Positions 1 to 5,016 of a DNA stretch of 5,016 nucleotides are shown piece by piece. The notes beneath the pieces are model-generated. The model did not search any database, was not told the origin of the DNA, and worked only from the letters and a program-made list of their open reading frames with translations. Location of the stretch: assembly GCA_934635385.1 (NCBI GenBank), contig CAKTZI010000090.1, positions 1 through 5,016 of the forward strand, read 5' to 3'. Within the stretch, counting starts at the first letter, position 1, and each line of letters opens with the position of its first letter. The stretch comes from an uncultured Kiritimatiellota bacterium. GTDB lineage: Bacteria > Verrucomicrobiota > Kiritimatiellia > RFP12 > UBA1067. Made by a program: the position numbers and the translations under genes.

Positions 1-1
1 G

Positions 2-1900
2 TACGACGAGACGAACGGCGGCGTGAAGTCGATCGCCCTCGCCGGCGACACCAACGGCATGAACTGGGCGGAGGGCACGGGCACGTGGGGGACGATCCGC
101 TGCCACTCGTCCGAGTACGTCTGGTCGGAGCATCGCGACCTCTTCTTCAACCCGCCGCTCCTGCGGCTCGTCTCGTTCGCCGAGACGAACGGCACGGCGG
201 TCGCGCGCTACACGGACGACCGGGGGCTGTCGGCGACGGTGACGCGGCGCGCGGAGGGCGGCGCGCTGGACGAGCGCTACGAGTTCGAGAACGCGGCCTA
301 CGCCCCCCGGTACTTCCTGAAGGGGCACCTGGGCATCCTCGCGACCTTCAACGACTCCTACGATTCCGCCGACGTCTGCAGCCGGCTGCGCTGCCACGCG
401 CACGTCCACGCGCTCGGCACGAACGCCTACGTGCACGCGCTGCGCATGTCGCCCGGCTCGCCGGAGCTTGTCCTGCGGATGACCGAGGGGGCGCTTGACG
501 GCTACTCGGTGCGCCGCGTCAAGGCCGAGTGGTCGAACGACCGGGGCGACATCGTCCTCCATCCGGCGCCCTTCACGCTGAAGCGCGGCGAGCGGCGGAC
601 GTTCGCGTGGCGGGTCTCCGCCGTCGAGGAGGGGGCGTTCGTGCCGCCGGCCCGCGTCCGCTACGAGACGTGCTATCCGGGGGAGACGTTCGAGATCGCC
701 GACGCGGCGGGCGTCCGGCAGGTCGCGGCGGATAAGCCGGGCGAGAAGGTCGTCGACGGCGTGCGGCTGAACGTCCTGCCCTGCGGGCGGGACGAGCTGG
801 TCGCGCGGTGCGTGCGGCACATCGTCCGCAGGCAGCAGTGCCTCGACAGGGACAGCCCGCTCTACGGGGCGTTCCTCGTCTACGACGGCGCGTCCGGGCG
901 GCAGTACTTCGACGACCGCTTCGGCGACCACAACGCCTGCCGCGAGCGGCTCGGCATGGGGCTTCTCGTCGCGCGGTGGCTTCAGGCGCACGACGACCGC
1001 GAGGTGCGGGAGGCGTTCGACCGCTACGAGGCGTTCGTCTTCCGCGAGTTCGTCGACCGCGACACGGGGATGTCCTACAACACGGTCGGCAAGGACCCGT
1101 CGGTGCGCCGCCTCTACAACGCGCCGAACTGCGCGCTCCTCATGCTGGAGCTCTACCGCCTGCGCAGGGACGTCTCCTACCTCCGCACGGCGATCAAGGT
1201 GCTGCTGGAGTACTACGGGGCGGGCGGCTGGAAGTTCTACGCCAACGGGGCGCTCGCGACGGCGCGGGCGATCGCGGCGGCGCGGAAGGAGGGGATCGAC
1301 GCGGCGGAGCTCTCCCGCCAGTGCCGGCGGCAGGTCGACCGCATCCTGGAGAACGGCATCGACTACCCGCCGCACGAGGTGAAGTTCGAGCAGACGATCG
1401 TGACGCCGGCGGTGGCGCTGCTCGCGCAGTATTGGCTGTTCGTGGAGCGCGACCCGAAGGTGCTGGACGGGCTCCGCCGGCAGCTGGAGATGCTCGTGCG
1501 GTTCGACGGCGACCAGCCGGACTGGCGCAGCGGCGGCGTGCCGATCCGGCACTGGGACGGGTTCTGGTTCGGGGGGAAGCGGCTGTACGGCGACACGCTG
1601 CACTACCACGCGGGGCTCTCGGCGAACGCCTACGCGCTCGCCTGGCGCGTCTTCGGCGACGTCCGGTGGCTGGAGCGGGCGCGGCGGTGCTTCCGCAACT
1701 GCCTGGGGCTCTTCCGCGCGGACGGCTTCGGCACGGCGGCGTGGTACCTGCCGGTGACGGTGACGCTGACCGACGGGGAGGACAACGACCTGTCGTACGC
1801 GATGCCCGCCGAGGGGCCGGACCCCTGGAGCAACGACCAGTACATGGTGCTGTACGTCATGCTCTGCGCGCAGGAGCTGGTGGAATCGGCTGGCAGATGA
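2..1900 (+). CDS. Putative six-hairpin ((alpha/alpha)6-barrel) glycosidase-like protein, 5' partial
   Basis: This is probably a carbohydrate-active enzyme acting on a polysaccharide or oligosaccharide; the substrate is unknown. The frame stays open to the left edge and the residues before the first GTG (position 23) read smoothly into the rest (YDETNGGVKSIALAGD). That GTG has no convincing Shine-Dalgarno sequence, so the real start lies upstream. Counting from GTG 23 (625 residues), residues 1-205 are rich in beta-strand and aromatic residues, like the N-terminal beta-sandwich of many such enzymes. Residues 258-625 are a helical repeat region. Striking segments are FDDRFGDHNACRERLGM (296-312), the HEVKFEQ stretch (451-457), RHWDGFWFGGKRLYGDTLHY (509-528) and DPWSNDQY (600-607). 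Their Asp, Glu, His and Trp residues are candidates for the active-site cleft. GC is about 67% with strong third-position G/C. It ends in TGA and converges on the minus-strand unit. The fold call is inferred from sequence style, and I cannot assign a GH or PL family. A non-catalytic helical-barrel protein is the main alternative. Confidence 0.72.
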   Translation, partial: YDETNGGVKSIALAGDTNGMNWAEGTGTWGTIRCHSSEYVWSEHRDLFFNPPLLRLVSFAETNGTAVARYTDDRGLSATVTRRAEGGALDERYEFENAAYAPRYFLKGHLGILATFNDSYDSADVCSRLRCHAHVHALGTNAYVHALRMSPGSPELVLRMTEGALDGYSVRRVKAEWSNDRGDIVLHPAPFTLKRGERRTFAWRVSAVEEGAFVPPARVRYETCYPGETFEIADAAGVRQVAADKPGEKVVDGVRLNVLPCGRDELVARCVRHIVRRQQCLDRDSPLYGAFLVYDGASGRQYFDDRFGDHNACRERLGMGLLVARWLQAHDDREVREAFDRYEAFVFREFVDRDTGMSYNTVGKDPSVRRLYNAPNCALLMLELYRLRRDVSYLRTAIKVLLEYYGAGGWKFYANGALATARAIAAARKEGIDAAELSRQCRRQVDRILENGIDYPPHEVKFEQTIVTPAVALLAQYWLFVERDPKVLDGLRRQLEMLVRFDGDQPDWRSGGVPIRHWDGFWFGGKRLYGDTLHYHAGLSANAYALAWRVFGDVRWLERARRCFRNCLGLFRADGFGTAAWYLPVTVTLTDGEDNDLSYAMPAEGPDPWSNDQYMVLYVMLCAQELVESAGR

Positions 1901-1914
1901 GACCTGTTCCGTGC

Positions 1915-1952
1915 CTGGGGACAGACCCCGGTTGGGCGGGGCCTGTCCCCAG
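1915..1952. repeat. REP-like palindrome, 16-nt arms with one mismatch
   Basis: The left arm CTGGGGACAGACCCCG (1915-1930) and right arm CGGGGCCTGTCCCCAG (1937-1952) pair over 16 positions with a single A/C mismatch, leaving a 6-nt loop (GTTGGG). Each arm can also fold on itself (GGGG-ACAGA-CCCC on the left, GGGG-CCTGT-CCCC on the right), so cruciform or double-hairpin forms are possible. It lies 14 bases after the enzyme gene's stop, between convergent genes. The GGGGACAGACCCC core resembles REP sequences mobilised by Y1/IS200-like (RAYT) transposases; this is recalled, not searched. No U-run follows on either strand, so it is not a textbook intrinsic terminator, though such a stable hairpin may still protect 3' ends or slow polymerase. 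Confidence 0.8.
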
Positions 1953-1961
1953 ATTGATGCG

Positions 1962-1991
1962 CCAAAACAGACTGAAAACGTGGCGTTTTGG
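1962..1991. terminator. Possible weak bidirectional terminator hairpin
   Basis: Two alternative stems overlap here. One is CCAAAAC (1962-1968) with GTTTTGG (1985-1991). The other is AAAACG (1975-1980) with CGTTTT (1984-1989) around a TGG loop. The second has an A-run on one side and a T-run on the other, so it could end transcription in both directions between the convergent genes. The T-run is only four bases and the stem is short, so this is a tentative call. Confidence 0.25.
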
Positions 1992-2033
1992 ATAGATAAC
2001 TGAAAATGAGAATCAAGAGCGGAAAATTCCAAT

Positions 2034-2085
2034 TCCTGCCGCGAACGCCCTGCCCCGTCCCCTCGAAGAACAGCGCGAGATTCAT
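2034..2085 (-). pseudogene. 5' stump of a DUF2235/Tle1-like hydrolase gene
   Basis: On the minus strand an ATG at 2085 follows a good ribosome binding site (GGGAG at 2089-2093) and begins MNLALFFEGTGQGVRGR. A hydrophobic first strand followed by FF-E/D-GTG-Q/N is the opening of DUF2235 alpha/beta-hydrolases, the family that includes type VI secretion Tle1 phospholipases (family knowledge; no search was run). After about residue 17 the match stops. The frame then runs through AT-rich sequence and the REP-like palindrome and ends at 1630, antisense to the end of the enzyme gene, so that tail is not credible coding sequence. The start lies 49 bases past the lipoprotein stop, placing it as the former third gene of the minus-strand operon. 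It is probably a remnant left by a deletion. A short chance similarity is possible, because only one motif supports it. Confidence 0.4.
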
Positions 2086-2134
2086 CTTCTCCCTTTTGAG
2101 GCCGCCTGTCCCTTTGCGCAACCCATGAAATGTC

Positions 2135-2854
2135 TCACTCGCGCGAAGCCGCTTTCTTCAACGCCGCGTCCCGCTCCTTCTGGATGCGCGCGCGCGCTTG
2201 TTTCGCATAAAAGCCAAGGCGCGTGATGTCTTCCCTCTTGCGGACGGGACGACCGATCAGCCTCTCGAACTTCGCCCGGATCGCGTCCATCTTGTCGATG
2301 TCGTTTGGATGGCGGCTCTTGTCGAACTCGTCGATTTCAAGATTCTCGATTACGCTTTCGCGGTATTCGGCAAGGGCTTGGTAGCTGTCCCACCACTCGT
2401 TCGCCTTGCGCCGTTCGCATTTCCCTGACATGACAGGTTTCATTCTCCCAATTTGAGCGTCCAGCCAAGCCAAAGTGTCGAGATACGATTGCCACATTTC
2501 CTCATAAGAACTGCCTCCGTCTTGCAACGCGCAAACAAAATCCCAGACGAGCAGATGGCACGCCTCTCGGACAGACCAATACCTTTCGGACGGGCGCAAA
2601 CCTTCGCTTGGGATGTTCTTGAGCGCGTCACGCCAGACGGCAAGGAGGGTTTCACGTTCGGGTTTCGACTTCAGACCTTTCAGACGTTCTCTCACGGCAC
2701 CGCTTGCGCGAATCGCGCGAACGGAAGCGTTCGTCGCGAGAACAGAAACCAGCGACCGCACCTCCTCTTCGCGCCGCTCATCTTCCGAATGCGGGCGCTT
2801 GTCACAACCGCACAACATCACGAAACAGGCCAAGGCCGTAAGAAGTTCTTTCAT
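2135..2854 (-). CDS. Hypothetical lipoprotein, 239 aa, helical
   Basis: I do not recognise the family. The N-terminus is a lipoprotein signal peptide: MKELL, a hydrophobic core to residue 14, then the lipobox LCGC with the lipidated Cys at position 17 (Cys at -2 is unusual but tolerated). Asp18 follows the Cys; in E. coli Asp at this position keeps a lipoprotein in the inner membrane, but the rule may not hold here. The mature part is charged and almost wholly helical, with Trp/Tyr-rich stretches (WQSYLDTLAWLD 121-132, NEWWDSYQALAEY 152-164) and a basic C-terminal helix (218-239). No catalytic motif is seen. Its ATG overlaps the TGA of the upstream large gene (ATGA at 2851-2854), so translation is probably coupled. 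The Shine-Dalgarno is weak (GGAG about 13 bases upstream), which fits coupling. GC is near 53-55%, well below the enzyme gene. It could be a partner or protective (immunity-like) protein for the upstream product; that is inference only. Confidence 0.8.
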   Translation of the reverse strand: MKELLTALACFVMLCGCDKRPHSEDERREEEVRSLVSVLATNASVRAIRASGAVRERLKGLKSKPERETLLAVWRDALKNIPSEGLRPSERYWSVREACHLLVWDFVCALQDGGSSYEEMWQSYLDTLAWLDAQIGRMKPVMSGKCERRKANEWWDSYQALAEYRESVIENLEIDEFDKSRHPNDIDKMDAIRAKFERLIGRPVRKREDITRLGFYAKQARARIQKERDAALKKAASRE

Positions 2855-5016
2855 TTTACCCGTACTCCGTTGAGGAAGATGCCGCCGCCGATTTCTCGTT
2901 GGACGGCATTGGCATGTTTTCTGACTTCGACAGTTCCCTGCGCGTCAATTGTCATGACCTGCCGGGCGCCATTCGCAAAAGTGCCGACGGGATCGTCGCC
3001 CTCCTTGACTTCGGGATCGGCCCATCCGCAGGGAACGTCCCATGTCAAGTTGCCATTTTTCCAGCCGTTCGTCCCATTTGACGAGACAAATCCGTCATTC
3101 CCCAATTGAGGCAACGCTCTCTTGAAACCAGCCTCGTCAATCAAGAATCTGTTGTTGCCATGAACCAGGTGCCAATCGCCGGCCCCTTGGTCTACACCAT
3201 GAAACCATTCAGACATGAAGAACGTGTCGGCGAAATAGCCGCTGTGACTTCCGCCAATGTCGGGAACTTCTTCAACCTTGACCCCAGAAAAGGACACGTC
3301 CAATGGCAAGACGTACAAGTCCATCGTCAACAGGATGCCGCCTGCCAGCCCGTCACTTACCTCTCTCTCCTCATACCAAGCATCCTTCGCGAGAACCGCA
3401 TGAGGTTCTACGACCGATGTATGGGGGATGTATTCGGCTCCGCCTCCCGAAAGGCCAAATCCTGAAGTCTCGCCTCGAAGCGGACACCGATACTCAAATG
3501 AGCCTACCTTTTCGGAGACTGTCCCTTTGCCCATGCGGACGGGAATGACAGCCGCCGATTCAGGCTGATAGGCACAGTCCACGACCTCGCCAACGCCAAA
3601 CTTGTGCCTGAACTCATTGTCGTTCTCCGGGGCGTGAACCCTTGGCCTGACGGACACCTTCACCGCCGTCGCCTTGTCGACGGTCGATTCCGTCCAGCCC
3701 GTCTCGTTCTCCGTGAACGTCGCCGTGACGACGATGTCGTCCTTGCCGCCGCTCGGCCGGACGGCGCGGTAGGTGTTCTTGAACGCAACCTCCTCGCCCG
3801 GCTCCAGGTCCTGCTCGAACGGCAATGGGCTTCCGCCGTACGGCACGAGGCCGTCCGCGCCCGCGATCTCGATGCGGACGTGCCCGCCGCGCGTGCCGCC
3901 GTACGCCCAGCAGTCGAGTTCCGTCTCTGTCGACCGCCACGGGGCGGTCTCGCCCGGCGTGTTCTCGTACTCGTCCTCGAAGAAGACGACTCGCTTCGAG
4001 AACGTCGCCGACGCGCCCGGCAGGGGCGGCTTCTCGTCGGGGTCCTCTTCGCCGCCGGGGTGGTCGATGCTGCCGCTGCAGCCGCAGAAGCCGCCGTAGG
4101 CCGGGAGGCGGTAGCCCTCGTATTCGAGGAAGCCGGTCGCGGTGCAGCCGCCACAGGAGCAGCCGTCGCCGCACGTGACCGTGAACGTGCAGCCGTCGCC
4201 CGATACGCGGCAGCAGACGTTCGTCCACGTGAACGCCCCACCAAGGCCAGAAGGAGAGACGTGCATGGTGAAGGGTTTGGGAAGTTTGGAAGGTTTGGAG
4301 AATGTTTGGAAGGAGGGTAAGAGTGTGAAGGAGGTTGCGGGCGTGTTGCTTTCGCTAAACACGGAGGTGTAGGAGGGGCGGAGACACGGAGAGTAGATGA
4401 GTGTCGCTGACGCGACAGCCTGGCACGCCCTCTTATAACTTTCTCCGCGTCTCCCAGCCTCCGTCTCCTCCGTGTTAAGCGCCGTAGGCTTAAGAGCTAT
4501 CGAAACAGGCCAATTTAGCCGCAATGCAACCCCGTTCTCCTTCCACGACTCCTCGATGTCGTCGCTCGACTTGCCGACAAGCTCGAACGGCATCGGGCAC
4601 GTCACGCGGTAGGTCTTGCCGATGAGGAGCGTGACGCGGTTCGTCACGTCCGCTTCGGCGATGAACGCGGGGTCGGCGAGATCCGACTCGCCGTCGCCCG
4701 TGAACGTCACCTTCGCGTTGGCGCGGCGCACGACGAGATCGACCCAGCAGTAGGCGTTCGTGTTCGCGCCCTCCGGCAGCGTCTGGTGCGGGCCGAACTG
4801 GGGCTCGTCCGCCGCGACAAGCGGCGCGTCGTCTTCGTCGTTCGGGATGCCGTCGTCGTCCCAGTCGTCGGGATTGACGCGGCGGTAGACGCGCTCTATG
4901 TCGTTCGAGCGCGCGATGAAGTCGCCGTTCGGGAAGAGCTCGAGCTGCGCGTTGATGGCTGGATGAACCACGGATTGACACGGATTGACACGGATTTCTT
5001 CTCGTGCAGAGATGCC
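2851..5016 (-). CDS. Large extracellular multidomain protein with TSP3-like motif, 5' partial, carrying in-frame repeat insertion
   Basis: The function is unknown; it is probably secreted or on the cell surface. The frame is open to the right edge. The first GTG (4971) lies in tandem-repeat DNA with no ribosome binding site, so the true start is outside. Counting from that GTG (706 residues): residues 33-48 (NPDDWDDDGIPNDEDD) match the Asp-rich thrombospondin type 3 style of calcium-binding loop. Residues 74-157 look like a beta-rich domain. Residues about 159-233 come from inserted repeat DNA and are Ser/Thr/Pro-rich. Residues 234-300 form a Cys-rich patch (Cys 253, 254, 261, 267, 271, 273, 276, 296, 298). 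Residues 320-443 look like an Ig-like beta domain. Residues 444-706 form a distinct C-terminal domain beginning HKFGVGEVV and including LPLDVSFSGVKVEEVP, then GAGDWHLVHGNN and a closing FLNGVRVK. I recall similar C-terminal domains in Kiritimatiellota/Lentisphaerota surface proteins, but have not searched. The stop overlaps the lipoprotein start by four bases. GC falls from about 65% to the low 50s near 3640. No membrane segment is seen in this part. Confidence 0.72.
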   Translation of the reverse strand, partial: GISAREEIRVNPCQSVVHPAINAQLELFPNGDFIARSNDIERVYRRVNPDDWDDDGIPNDEDDAPLVAADEPQFGPHQTLPEGANTNAYCWVDLVVRRANAKVTFTGDGESDLADPAFIAEADVTNRVTLLIGKTYRVTCPMPFELVGKSSDDIEESWKENGVALRLNWPVSIALKPTALNTEETEAGRRGESYKRACQAVASATLIYSPCLRPSYTSVFSESNTPATSFTLLPSFQTFSKPSKLPKPFTMHVSPSGLGGAFTWTNVCCRVSGDGCTFTVTCGDGCSCGGCTATGFLEYEGYRLPAYGGFCGCSGSIDHPGGEEDPDEKPPLPGASATFSKRVVFFEDEYENTPGETAPWRSTETELDCWAYGGTRGGHVRIEIAGADGLVPYGGSPLPFEQDLEPGEEVAFKNTYRAVRPSGGKDDIVVTATFTENETGWTESTVDKATAVKVSVRPRVHAPENDNEFRHKFGVGEVVDCAYQPESAAVIPVRMGKGTVSEKVGSFEYRCPLRGETSGFGLSGGGAEYIPHTSVVEPHAVLAKDAWYEEREVSDGLAGGILLTMDLYVLPLDVSFSGVKVEEVPDIGGSHSGYFADTFFMSEWFHGVDQGAGDWHLVHGNNRFLIDEAGFKRALPQLGNDGFVSSNGTNGWKNGNLTWDVPCGWADPEVKEGDDPVGTFANGARQVMTIDAQGTVEVRKHANAVQREIGGGIFLNGVRVK
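4265..4337. repeat. C-free GTTTGG short-repeat tract (G-free in the mRNA)
   Basis: For 73 bases the + strand contains no C at all. Within it GTTTGG occurs at 4275-4280, 4284-4289, 4293-4298 and 4304-4309, spaced 9, 9 and 11 bases, in a (GTTTGGAA-like)n pattern. The minus-strand mRNA is therefore rich in C and free of G. It encodes the low-complexity FSKPSKLPKPF-type segment of the large protein. The composition is unlike the GC-rich coding DNA on either side and looks like intergenic repeat DNA. Confidence 0.75.
4354..4480. mobile_element. 127-bp palindromic (MITE/RPE-like) repeat element within a coding frame
   Basis: The ends are inverted repeats: GCTAAACACGGAGG (4354-4367) against CCTCCGTGTTAAGC (4467-4480), 13 of 14 positions pairing. 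A second pair lies inside: GGAGACACGGAGA (4380-4392) against TCTCCGCGTCTCC (4442-4454), 12 of 13. At the centre, TGTCGC-TGAC-GCGACA (4402-4417) is a perfect 6-bp hairpin. Together these make one long imperfect stem with a nested core hairpin. There is no room for a transposase, so any movement would need an enzyme supplied in trans. The element is read through without a stop by the minus-strand gene (residues about 165-206). The exact insertion limits are uncertain; a further small inverted repeat (TTAAGC 4475-4480 with GCTTAA 4488-4493) suggests the foreign DNA may extend to about 4493. Confidence 0.7.
4970..4996. repeat. Tandem repeat ACGGATTGAC, 2.7 copies
   Basis: Perfect 10-bp units lie at 4970-4979 and 4980-4989, with a partial third (ACGGATT) at 4990-4996. 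On the minus strand this reads as repeated TCCGTGTCAA, sharing the TCCGTGT word with the arms of the palindromic element about 490 bases away. It lies in the open frame of the large protein at the window edge, in front of residues that look like normal protein sequence. Confidence 0.85.

Noticed and set aside
808..1995. Long Arg/Ala-rich open frame on the + strand overlapping the enzyme gene.
   Set aside because: It is a GC-rich shadow frame: Arg/Ala/Gly composition, no domain-like pattern, and fully overlapped by a better coding frame.
1630..2085. Full-length minus-strand protein of about 152 residues beginning at the stump ATG.
   Set aside because: Only the first 17 or so residues look like real protein. 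The rest crosses the REP-like palindrome and is antisense to the conserved end of the enzyme gene.
2821..2833. CGAAACAGGCCAA also occurs at 4501-4513, close to the inserted element.
   Set aside because: A single 13-bp match in a 5-kb window is close to chance expectation, and both copies lie in plausible coding sequence.
2453..3109. A 218-codon + strand open frame opposite the lipoprotein and the C-terminal domain.
   Set aside because: It lies antisense to two genes with lipobox and overlap evidence, and has no recognisable motif or ribosome binding site.
3604..4320. Long + and - strand open frames over the GC-rich middle of the large gene.
   Set aside because: They are low-complexity Arg/Ala-rich shadows. 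The minus-strand frame of the large protein has the domain-like residues and Cys pattern.
4969..4971. GTG at 4971 as the real start of the large protein.
   Set aside because: It lies at the edge of a tandem repeat, has no Shine-Dalgarno, no signal peptide follows, and the frame continues open to the window edge.
4970..4996. Tandem ACGGATTGAC considered as part of a CRISPR array.
   Set aside because: The units are 10 bp, directly abutting and without spacers.

Overview
The window looks like a piece of a high-GC genome from the Planctomycetota-Verrucomicrobiota-Chlamydiota superphylum, most likely a gut or rumen Kiritimatiellota or Lentisphaerota relative. This placement is inference. It rests on three things: a large (alpha/alpha)6-type carbohydrate-active enzyme with codon use near 67% GC; a big extracellular protein with a thrombospondin-type-3-like Asp-rich motif, a Cys-rich patch and a C-terminal domain of a style I associate with that group; and dispersed '(TCCGTGT)n' repeats of a kind seen in those genomes. 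No rRNA, tRNA, CRISPR array or transposase gene was found.

Layout. Positions 2-1900 (+) hold the 3' part of a gene for a putative six-hairpin glycosidase-like enzyme; its 5' end lies off the window. It converges on a minus-strand unit. That unit reads leftward from the right edge: a large secreted or surface protein (2851 to the right edge, 5' end also off the window), then a 239-residue lipoprotein (2135-2854) joined to it by an ATGA stop/start overlap. The stump of a third gene follows (about 2034-2085); its first 17 or so codons resemble the start of a DUF2235/Tle1-type alpha/beta-hydrolase. The 234-base convergent gap (1901-2134) holds this stump, a strong REP-like palindrome (1915-1952) and a weaker hairpin.

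The most unusual feature is inside the large minus-strand gene. A stretch of roughly 220 bases (about 4272-4494) looks like intergenic repeat DNA inserted in frame. It comprises a 127-bp imperfect palindrome with 14-bp terminal inverted repeats and a nested central hairpin, next to a 73-base tract with no C on the + strand (no G in the mRNA) that carries GTTTGG repeats. No stop codon interrupts the frame, so the insert would add about 75 low-complexity Ser/Thr/Pro-rich residues between two conserved-looking parts of the protein. A second repeat, ACGGATTGAC in tandem, sits in the same frame at the right edge. This resembles the palindromic elements that insert in frame into Rickettsia genes, but no relationship to those elements is claimed.

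Base composition also changes sharply near 3640. The C-terminal third of the large protein, the lipoprotein and the stump are clearly less GC-rich than the enzyme gene and the N-terminal part of the large protein. This suggests the end of the gene and its downstream partner may have moved as a cassette. No promoter of either main transcript is visible because both 5' ends lie outside the window.
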